DNA from: Malaya genurostris
Lineage: Eukaryota > Arthropoda > Insecta > Diptera > Culicidae
Assembly (NCBI RefSeq): GCF_030247185.1
Contig: NC_080571.1
Span: 71,338,172 to 71,402,171 of the forward strand
DNA length: 64,000 nt
Reading direction: 5' to 3'
The position numbers and the translations under genes are program-made. The notes under the pieces were generated by a model. That model searched no databases and was not told the origin of the DNA. It saw only the letters and a list, made by a program, of their open reading frames with translations. Below, piece after piece: positions 59,901 to 64,000 of this stretch. Each line of letters opens with the position of its first letter. The stretch's first letter is position 1.

Positions 59901-62900
59901 GATGAAAGAAGTGTAGGTTACTTAATCTGTGAAATTTGAACTCTTTAACTTGAATCCATGCTGAGTCTCAGACATGTAGTCAGAGCATCTATGTATTATA
60001 AAATCCAGAACTATAATTTAAAAATTTTGTCCTCTGAAGAGAACACTTTCTAGAACCGCCTTCTCGTAAATTTTGGTTTTATCAAGGTATTCGGCCAGCT
60101 CGACCAATTGCTGAAACATTTTCGGTTTCTTAAAACTCACAAGCTTCAAAAATGTATAAACTTTTTTTTCGAATAAATGATTCACAAATGTGAAATGTTT
60201 CTTGAGTTTCTTGAGATCGCCATCAAAATCTGAGCAGAAACCGCGCTGGAAATCGCATCAAAATCTGAGCAGAAAACTGCGCTCGAAAATCGCGAAATCC
60301 GCGCAACCGTAACAACCCTAGATATATCAAAAGGCAAGGAAGCATGAAGCATGAAAGAATGTTGGACAGAACGTTTTGGGCTACGCTGAGCGAAGCTCAA
60401 ATAATGTAGAGACCCTACTTGAGGTTTTGTCGGATTTGATAATAATAGTAGTTCTTAAAATGCATAAAAACGAATATCTTGTTTCATGGTCCCGTGTACA
60501 GAGCTGAAATTTACGTCTGCTTAGCAGTTTATGTTAAATGGTCAAGTCACAACATGAGCAGTTAATATGAAATTCTAACGCACGGAACACGAAATAAAAA
60601 ATACAATTGTTTCGCAGCTATAACACATTAACGATCTCAAATTACTTACATTTGCATCAGTAGAAAATTATCCGGCTTGATATCAGCATGAATGATGTTG
60701 CACGTATGCAGATGTTCAACAATCGCCAGAATCTGACTGCTGAAATGCATAACCAGCGATTCATGCATGACCTAAAATAAATAAAATAAAAACCCTTCTT
60801 TACACGACGCAGCTCTAATACTCGGTAGAAGAGGCTTACCTTCGTCGTAGCGGTTCGAATTTTATTGTTAATGTCTAACAGCGAACCATACTGCGAAAAT
60901 TCGGACACCAGAACGCTAGCGTTCGGTGCAATCACAGCTGAGCAGATATCCATAAAACCAGGTAACTGAAAGTAATGGGACATTTTAACGAATTCTCCGT
61001 CGAACACAATCTTCCAACGGTTACTTACGATAGCATGATGTTTTATGCGCTTCTTCACCTCGGTACATATATACAATTCCCACGTGTTGGCCGGTTTTTG
61101 GTATTTGATAGCGACCACGGCACCGGTATGAGTGTTCACCGCTCGGAACACCGAACCGTACGAACCCCGACCAACCTCCTTCTCGATGCTGTAGGTTGTA
61201 CCTCCCAGGCTGGCCATTTGTGATTTGATTAGTTTGGGTAGATTATTGTTCACCACCTTGTAGCCACTGCTGTTCTCCCGGCTGGGAAAATCAACCTTCG
61301 TAAGGAACGCTTTACACAGCTCACTGCTGAACGGATCCAGGAACGGTTTAGTCAAATGAGTATCGATAATGGCCAACGCTTTCTCTTTCCTTCGTCGGCG
61401 GCCTTCTTCGTCGTGCTCGGTTTGGAAATAGCTATTTTCCACCATCGTCGAGCTCATGGAGTCTTCATTCTGTCCCAGCGAAAGATTTGATTCGTGTTTC
61501 TTCAGAAACCGGAACGATCCTACCGGGGTTGACGTTTTGGAAATCCCACTTGAAGTCTGAGTATTCCGCATCGGTGTAGAGCATGAACTACCTCCGAAAT
61601 TGAAAGCACCGTTGCTGTTATCACCAGCGAAGGAAATGTTGCTAAACGACGTGTTGAATTCCGAGTTGGATTGATAGGAAGAATCATTCTCTTCCTCTTC
61701 TTCCTCCAACTCATCATCGTCATCATCATCATCATCGTCGGCGTCATCGTCGTCATCATCGTCGTACTCATCTTCGCCCGAGTCCGAATAGTCACGCTCA
61801 AAATCGGCGTCCTCGTCTTCTTCATCCTCATCGACAACGTAGCGGCGAGCTTTCGATTTGGTTTGGTTTCTCGATCGACCAATACCCGGCGAAGAACTAT
61901 ATGACTCGTCGTCTTCTGCTTCCGACAATGAATTCTGTCGCGAGCTAACATCGTTACCTCGCCTAGCCGGAACGACTGTCGCATCCGAGTCGTATTTGGA
62001 AGATGATTTAGTTTTGTTGGTCGATCTGCTGCTCTTTTTGTCCGTTGCTTTGGATTTTGGCTGCGGTGCTGCCAGAATTGGTCGAGATACCACCGGACTA
62101 GGAATGGTTGCAGTGGAAGGCACTTTTTTGGACTTTTTCGAGGAATCGTTTCTAGTTGCGTTAGAGCTGGAAGCCGCCGAAACCGGCGGTTTCGGTTGAT
62201 TGCGATTGGCCGTCGGTGTGTTCACTGGACTAGGGGCTGTACATGACGATTTTTCTTTCTTGAACTTGATGGTGATGGTTTTGCTTTTACTTGTCCCGTT
62301 CTCGGTGGACGTGGAGAAGCGAATCGTGGACGCTTCGATCTGTTCTTCAAAGTCATCACAATTGTTAAAGGAATCACCCCTGGCTCCCGTTGTACGTTGT
62401 ACTTGCGATGCTGGTGCTGATGCTGATGATGCCGGTGCCGGAGGTCGAAGATGCGCTGGATGCTGCTGTGCAGGCAATGGTTGTACTTTCGGTGGTGGTG
62501 GTAATGCCGGCGGTGCTACTGGCCGTTGAATCTGTTGTTGGCTAACGGGAGGATCCACCGGATTCACCACTTGCTGTACCGATGCTTGGGACAGTACAGG
62601 GACAGGAGCAGAAGACCTTTGTGTAGGCCTAACCGGAGGACTACTGTGCTGTATTGTTCGATTTGTTGGAGGATTAGCCATCGGTTGTTGCGGAACGATT
62701 GCAGGTTTGACGGGTGACGGAGGCGCATAGTTTTGATGCGTTTGCTGCTGCTGAGAGACGAGATGAGGATGCTGCATGGGATGATACTGATGTGGAGACT
62801 GCGCTTGGACGGGTGAGTGATGCACCGGTTGACTGTGGTTATAGTTCTGAGGATTGTATCCTGCGTAGTGACTATTGTTGTATGGTGAGTGTTGCTGATA

Positions 62901-63320
62901 TGGCGAATGTTGGGGTTGTGGTTGTTGTTGTTGTTGTTGTATTGGTGATTGCTGATGCCCTGGAACAGGTGTTGTTTGGTATGGGCTTGGTTGTTGTGGA
63001 TAAGGATGGCGATAGTGTGGGTAGTTATTTTGTATCTGTGGATGTTGCACGAGATGAGTTGGTGGATGCTGAACCGGTTGAACGGGATGGACTGGTGGAT
63101 GCTGCACAGGTTGAACAGATGATGGTGGTTGTGGTTGTTTTGTCTGTTGTACGGGCGGATGATGGACTTGCTGATGATTATGGTGATAGTAATGATTCGC
63201 TGTTTGCGCTGGGGAAACAGTAGGTACTGGGGTTACGGTTTCCGGTTGCGGAGGAACAGCGTGCGGGAACTGATGAGCAGGTTGATTTGGAGGCTGTTGC
63301 TGATAAATATCATGTTGATA
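47369..63320 (-). CDS. BUB1: BUB1-family spindle-checkpoint Ser/Thr kinase, 3' part of gene (995 codons)
   Basis: The protein is a kinetochore kinase of the mitotic checkpoint. Six coding exons on the minus strand are 63320-61029, 60965-60840, 60771-60650, 47940-47844, 47787-47615 and 47546-47369. They sum to 2988 bases and keep frame to a TGA. In partial numbering, a Gln/Pro/His-rich region spans about 1-230 and Ser/Lys-rich sequence about 250-480, followed by an acidic run at 515-545. The kinase domain runs from about 708. It has GRGSYGSVF, VAIKYQKPANTWELYI, HADIKPDN (about 834) and LIDFGCAIDM (Asp at about 861). The KPANxWE box and the C-terminal FQKLLNI...LP-like tail identify the BUB1/BubR1 family. 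Catalytic residues look intact. BUB1 and BubR1 cannot be separated without the N-terminus, which lies beyond 64000. Confidence 0.93.
47941..50153. other. Downstream part of the 12.7-kb BUB1 intron, before the LINE
   Basis: No coding sequence was recognised. It holds a small perfect hairpin at 49498-49599 and TCCGG-type repeat words at 49840-50165. The polypyrimidine tract for the minus-strand acceptor lies just above 47940. Confidence 0.6.
49498..49599. repeat. 102-bp foldback with perfect 17-bp arms
   Basis: AGTAACAGGAGCGCAGG at 49498-49514 is exactly inverted at 49583-49599 (CCTGCGCTCCTGTTACT), separated by 68 bp. It could be a tiny MITE or a structured RNA segment. No target duplication was seen at the flanks (ATAGA at left, GCTGC at right). 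Confidence 0.75.
50345..50456 (+). repeat. Seven 16-bp tandem monomers in the LINE 5' UTR
   Basis: Seven consecutive 16-base units follow CACAGAGGTGC-A-AG (first unit CACAGAGGTGTAGAGA, last CACAGAGGTGCTAAAG), with no length variation. Units 3, 5 and 6 are the most diverged. The position, within 180-290 bp of the transcription start, suggests a promoter or enhancer-like array. Confidence 0.88.
50862..52175 (+). CDS. LINE ORF1 protein (gag-like RNA-binding protein)
   Basis: The 437-residue protein starts at the ATG at 50862 (MDDLMEDHPNPIP). Upstream in-frame codons lack an ATG. It is expected to coat LINE RNA. The N-terminal half contains GPWIVYLRKKEKILNLMQIT and an RRM-like or esterase-free gag region. 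Three zinc knuckles at about residues 195-250 are CTNCKKFGHTATYC, CIKCQGPHKDNLC and CVYCGESPHDDLSVC. A Lys/Pro/Ser-rich stretch follows, then a hydrophobic C-terminus. The stop TAA at 52173-52175 overlaps the ORF2 start as ATGGATAA, suggesting termination-reinitiation. Confidence 0.92.
   Translation: MDDLMEDHPNPIPDTSKSLNTPRAKHYPQGTTGPWIVYLRKKEKILNLMQITKDLTSHFSEVKEICKVNRDKIRVVVNDLKQANDIVTCKLFAIEYRVYIPSKEVEIDGVVTEASLTADDLLKNGVGRFKNSMLEGVKILECKQLYSASIVDGKKSYRPSDSFRVTFAGSALPSHVYINKIRLPVRLFVPHVMNCTNCKKFGHTATYCSNKSKCIKCQGPHKDNLCDKDVEKCVYCGESPHDDLSVCAAFKLRKDKMKLSLKARSKRTYAEMLKTVIHVSPLETENGFSNLAEPEESDSDGNSEDTSFVTPQGSVKRRLTNHKIPKKTPKIIPSKKDPRVKAKKPNLKPKTVPPGLSNSQTNPGTSSRKDNNPVGSISHSPTGLLKFSEIVEWIFAAFNISEPLKTIITAFLPIARTFLKQLSAQWPALSGFVSFDG
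52168..55860 (+). CDS. LINE ORF2 polyprotein: AP endonuclease, reverse transcriptase, RNase H
   Basis: The 1230-residue protein starts at the ATG at 52168 (MDNLSFAAND). The endonuclease spans about 10-225 with LQWNCRS, CETWL, SVYIPP, LGDFNSH, LDLSL and GSDHLPI, all of its signature residues. The RT spans about 440-760 with NSYRPIAMLSCIRKLFEKI, FRRNKGTNDC, FLDIKGAFDSV, LPQGSCLSPLLYNF and RQLADDGVVS. The catalytic box is LADD rather than F/YADD. RNase H spans about 945-1070 with FYTDGS, AELAAV, TDSLSAIEA and WVPAHCSIPGNERAD. A C-terminal HCACGEGYRDIDHVVWTC motif is zinc-like. It nicks target DNA and reverse-transcribes its own RNA in the nucleus. No frame lesion is visible. Confidence 0.95.
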   Translation: MDNLSFAANDSITVLQWNCRSIMPKLDSFKVLLHSQKCDVFALCETWLTSNIALNFNDFNIIRLDRDSPYGGVLLGIKKCYSFYRLNIPSTSSIEVVACQINIKGKDICIASVYIPPRAQVGQRQLNEIVEALPAPRLILGDFNSHGMMWGSVYNDSRSSLIYNICDNFSMTVLNMGSMTRIPRPPARPSALDLSLCSTSIRLDCTWKVFPDLHGSDHLPIIISISSNKGIANSVNIPYDLTKNIDWIKYQSNISSVLTSMEELPPLEEYDFLVCSILEAAEQAQTKRFLGPSSNRRPPNPWWDKECSDAKHAKQNAFKTFLKRGGGTPQNFEKFLVLETKYKNILRVKKCSYWRHFVEGLSRETSMSTLWNTARRMRNRNVGNESEEYSNRWIFDFARKVCPDSVPTHSIVRESSSNDDSIDSPFSMMEFSIALMSCNNNAPGLDRIKFNLVKNLPDLAKRRLLELFNKFLEQNIVPPDWRQVKVIAIQKPGKPASNHNSYRPIAMLSCIRKLFEKIILRRLDTWVETNGLLSDTQFGFRRNKGTNDCLALLSSDIQIAFAQKQQMASVFLDIKGAFDSVSIDVLSDKLHQHGLPAVINNYLHNLLSEKRMHFSHGDLATIRISYMGLPQGSCLSPLLYNFYVNDIDSCLVTPCTLRQLADDGVVSVTGSKAIDLQKPLQDTLDKLSVWAVHLGIEFSAEKTELVVFSKKHDPAQLQLHMMGRIIEQVLTFKYLGVWFDSKCTWGGHIRYLITKCQQRVNFLRTITGSWWGAHPQDLIKLYQTTILSVMEYGCVCFRSAANSHIIKLERIQYRCLRIALGCMHSTHTMSLEVLAGVLPLKDRFWELSSRLLIRCDVLNPMVINNFERLVELRSQTKFMTVYFNHMSQEINPSRYIPIRVSLLNVPDSTLFFDTSMQREVRGIPDHLRSMEIPKIFSSKFRHINSEKMFYTDGSRMEEATGFGMFNNNVSASFKLQEPASVYIAELAAVHYSLNVIVTLSPNHYFLFTDSLSAIEAIRSNAAGKNEPFFLGKIKQCLNDILNNNYLITIVWVPAHCSIPGNERADILAKRGAIEGEIYERPIAFNEFYSASRQRTLASWQASWDKDDLGRWMHSIIPKISTKAWFRGLDVSRDFIRVMSRLMSNHYTLDAHLLRIGLSETNHCACGEGYRDIDHVVWTCVEFRDVRSQLINSLRTQGRLSNVPVRDILACRDLPYMKLLYHFIKSIGVPI
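56196..56878. repeat. TCCGG-type repeat continuing after the LINE
   Basis: GACTTCCGGTTCCAGAATTA and similar words continue the repeat that precedes the LINE at 50100-50167. The LINE therefore inserted into an older repeat copy. Confidence 0.6.
56891..57333 (+). mobile_element. Severely 5'-truncated LINE (3' UTR only) with 12-bp target duplication
   Basis: AACTCCACTTGA at 56879-56890 and 57334-57345 flanks 443 bp that end in TTGAATAAAAA. The interior carries GCATGCGGGCCACCCGCCGG ... CCGCGGACCCACACGG, related to the 3' UTR of the LINE at 35741-37345. No protein is encoded. The open frames on its minus strand are by-products. Confidence 0.85.
57885..58575 (-). pseudogene. Jockey/CR1-like LINE, RT C-terminal part and 3' UTR (downstream piece)
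   Basis: On the minus strand, in broken frames: VTSGAPHGSHLGPF (58560-58510), KCMKLSFVLDF where FADDF is expected, SVKDLGVLLDSELNFKERIE and KALYFTLVRSTLKYAAVIW. A 3' UTR end with TAATCTGTTGATGCAAAAGA and GCCTGCTGGAGAG follows, closely matching 37217-37265. The family is that of 35741-37345. The catalytic Asp pair is mutated (LD for DD) and several stops interrupt it. Confidence 0.78.
58679..59324. mobile_element. hAT-like MITE (second family), well-preserved copy
   Basis: CAGAGATGTC at 58679 and GCCATCTCTG ending at 59324 are near-perfect inverted ends. The 8-bp duplication ACTATGAG is exact (58671-58678 and 59325-59332). The interior is the reverse complement of the copy at 34937-35500. It has no coding capacity. 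It lies within DNA that separates two pieces of a LINE, inside the 57373-60320 element. Confidence 0.92.
59740..60060 (-). pseudogene. Jockey/CR1-like LINE, RT palm piece (upstream piece)
   Basis: Minus-strand reading gives SETQHGFKLKSSNFTD, then DSIYPDFAAAFDKIIHH (position of the first catalytic Asp) and SKLSRLGFNGSFLNWLRSYL. These precede, in protein order, the piece at 58575-57885, so one LINE copy was split by about 1.1 kb of inserted DNA that includes the hAT MITE. Stops are present. Confidence 0.78.
60327..60649. other. BUB1 intron, donor-proximal end
   Basis: AT-rich, with no element recognised. It ends at the GTAAGT donor of the catalytic-loop exon (minus strand, 60649-60644). Confidence 0.6.
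60650..60965 (-). CDS. BUB1: BUB1 kinase exons: hinge region and catalytic loop
   Basis: Exon 60965-60840 encodes LPGFMDICSAVIAPNASVLV and SEFSQYGSLLDINNKI, corresponding to the BUB1 hinge (LV-E-YSYGTLL type). Exon 60771-60650 encodes VEHLHTCNIIHADIKPDNFL with the catalytic Asp and its Lys. They are separated by a 68-bp intron (GTAAGC...TTTTAG). The first is preceded by a 63-bp intron with no stop in frame. The second ends in phase 2 at a perfect GTAAGT donor that must splice over 12.7 kb to 47940. Confidence 0.92.
61029..63320 (-). CDS. BUB1: BUB1 large exon: low-complexity middle region and kinase N-lobe
   Basis: This 764-codon exon opens after an acceptor (TTCTTCCAG) in phase 0 with YQHDIYQQQPPN and closes at KHHAI before GTAAGT. 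Its first third is Gln, Pro and His rich, with a polyGln stretch encoded near 62927-62940. The middle holds SFNNCDDFEE and basic blocks such as KSKTITIKFKKEKSS. A run of Asp then Glu is encoded by (GAT/GAC)n and (GAA/GAG)n at about 61690-61780. The end carries the kinase N-lobe with Gly-loop and catalytic Lys. An open frame also continues past the donor through the next intron, so a naive reading overruns the exon. The plus-strand open frames here are shadows. Confidence 0.9.
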
Positions 63321-63359
63321 CTGGAAGAAAAAAAGTTACATAGGTGCAATTAATTCAAT

Positions 63360-63740
63360 TCGTCAAGCATCTATTTGTTTGGAAGACACTGTTTGGTGTG
63401 GATTATGGGCCGGTGGCATCATCGGACCGAACTTTTTCAAAGGCGACGATGGGCGGAACGTTACTGTGACTGCCCAAAATGGAAGAATTGGATATGCCTG
63501 ACATGTGGTTTCAACAAGACGGGGCCACATCCCACACGGCACGCGAAACAATTACCAAATTGAGAGTTTATCTCGTTTTGGACCCTTCAATTGGCCGCCT
63601 AGATCGTGTGATTCAACACCTTTGGACGATTGAAGCACTTGAAGTCAATATTGAAGCATTTATTCGAGAAAAACCGGTCGATATGTTGAAGAGTGTACCA
63701 AAATTGGACCTTGCGCAGCCGTGGCCAACATTTGCTTAAA
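63360..63740 (+). pseudogene. Tc1/mariner-superfamily transposase remnant in upstream BUB1 intron
   Basis: Broken frames give TVWCGLWAGGIIGPNFFKG, RNVTVT, then MEELDMPDMWFQQDGATSHT and ARETITKLR with the second catalytic Asp in QQDGA. The remainder is frameshifted. It belongs to the same family as 23449-23815 and retains the part that copy has lost. It lies upstream of the 63320 splice acceptor, antisense to BUB1. Confidence 0.82.
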
Positions 63741-63756
63741 ATCATCTTCAAACATC

Positions 63757-63790
63757 AAGAGGCGCTGGCCCCTCCCGAAATAAAAACCAG
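63757..63790. repeat. End fragment related to the 12451-12711 hAT MITE
   Basis: GGCGCTGGCCCCTCCCGAAA followed by TAAAAAC parallels 12487-12510 (GGCCCTGGCCCCTCCCGAAA). Only this internal subterminal stretch is shared; no terminal repeat or duplication was seen. Confidence 0.5.
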
Positions 63791-63868
63791 AAACAAACAA
63801 AAACATCAACACGAAGCGAACAGTTCCAAAAATAAATAAAAATGGAGGCTAAATCCGGGGCACAATAA

Positions 63869-64000
63869 ATGACAAAAATAAAAAAGACACTAAATGAAAT
63901 GGATGACCGGAAAGAGAAAATGCACGAGCTTACCATTATGGGGCAAGATTCTACAGATGAGAAAGTTATCCCGCCGCTGGATCCCGCACATACTTTTTTA
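63869..64000 (+). CDS. Partial open frame running off the right edge, unknown
   Basis: 44 codons stay open from ATG 63869 to the window end (MTKIKKTLNEMDDRKEKMHE ... PLDPAHTFL), rich in Lys, Glu and Asp. It matches no family known to me. The position, antisense in a BUB1 intron and next to transposon scraps, suggests the start of a transposon protein, but 44 codons could be chance. Confidence 0.2.
   Translation, partial: MTKIKKTLNEMDDRKEKMHELTIMGQDSTDEKVIPPLDPAHTFL

Larger units (their letters stand above)
57373..60320. mobile_element. 2.95-kb terminal-inverted-repeat element carrying LINE debris
   Basis: CAGGGTTGTTACG at 57373 is mirrored by CGTAACAACCCTA ending at 60320 (12 of 13 match). 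GATATA lies directly outside both ends (57367-57372, 60321-60326). The subterminal regions on both sides are rich in GCGCGAAAT and GAAATCGC words. The termini look hAT-like, but the flanking match is six bases, not eight, so the superfamily is uncertain. Inside are two pieces of a minus-strand LINE and a hAT MITE. No transposase was recognised. Confidence 0.7.

Noticed and set aside
61520..63223. Several plus- and minus-strand open frames overlapping the BUB1 exon
   Set aside because: They are low-complexity shadows produced by trinucleotide repeats coding for Gln, Asp and Glu in the real frame.
1..64000. CRISPR arrays, operons, ribosome binding sites, phage or plasmid origins
   Set aside because: Introns, LINEs, MITEs and animal genes show a eukaryotic chromosome. 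No regularly spaced direct repeats with unique spacers were seen; the only short-period array (50345-50456) has no spacers.

Overview
This looks like insect nuclear DNA, most likely from a mosquito or a related nematoceran fly with a transposon-rich genome. That is an inference. It rests on three conserved insect genes with spliceosomal introns, an AT-rich intergenic background, and a dense mix of I-, LOA-, RTE- and Jockey/CR1-like LINEs, irritans-type mariner, an ITmD37E-like transposase remnant, piggyBac, and many hAT-like and TA-target MITEs. No prokaryotic, organellar or viral gene set is visible, and there is no convincing complete tRNA or rRNA gene.

Three host genes are supported. (1) The terminal coding exon of a fatty-acid-binding protein lies at 4476-4801 (+); its first coding exon was not found. 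(2) A complete mitochondrial citrate carrier (SLC25A1/scheggia type, 320 aa, three coding exons) lies at 31680-32762 (+). A GC-rich block ending in a perfect splice donor at 24644 may be its non-coding first exon. (3) The last 995 residues of a BUB1-family spindle-checkpoint kinase are encoded by six exons on the minus strand, between 63320 and 47369. A 12.7-kb intron separates the catalytic-loop exon from the DFG exon.

Layout: 1-4475 holds a LINE fragment, a transposase scrap and a 1.38-kb internally deleted piggyBac with TTAA flanks. 4476-5240 is the FABP exon and 3' UTR. 5.5-8.0 kb holds two copies of an RTE-like LINE, one with an internal inversion and one 5'-truncated with a target duplication. 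9.1-10.3 kb holds two adjacent, opposed hAT MITEs. 11.3-12.2 kb is a degenerate tandem array, followed by another hAT MITE. 16.4-22.9 kb holds three TA-flanked MITE-like elements, two sharing a core and a short reading frame. 23.4-30.6 kb holds transposase remnants, a small MITE with its empty site still in the window, and the candidate first exon. 31.6-33.6 kb is the citrate carrier. 34.9-37.3 kb holds a hAT MITE and a LINE 3' half. 37.68-41.8 kb is a mariner split by a LOA-like LINE. 43.3-46.0 kb is a striking interleaved inverted-repeat structure (A-B-A'-B').

47.4-63.3 kb is the BUB1 gene. Its large intron contains a full-length, apparently intact I-like LINE (50168-56181) in antisense orientation, a LINE 3' fragment, and a 2.95-kb terminal-inverted-repeat element that itself contains LINE pieces and a hAT MITE.

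The three host genes have unrelated roles (lipid binding, mitochondrial citrate export, spindle checkpoint) and form no functional cluster. The most interesting material is the mobile DNA: the A-B-A'-B' structure, the young LINE with seven 16-bp 5' UTR monomers, and several insertions whose order can be read from target duplications.
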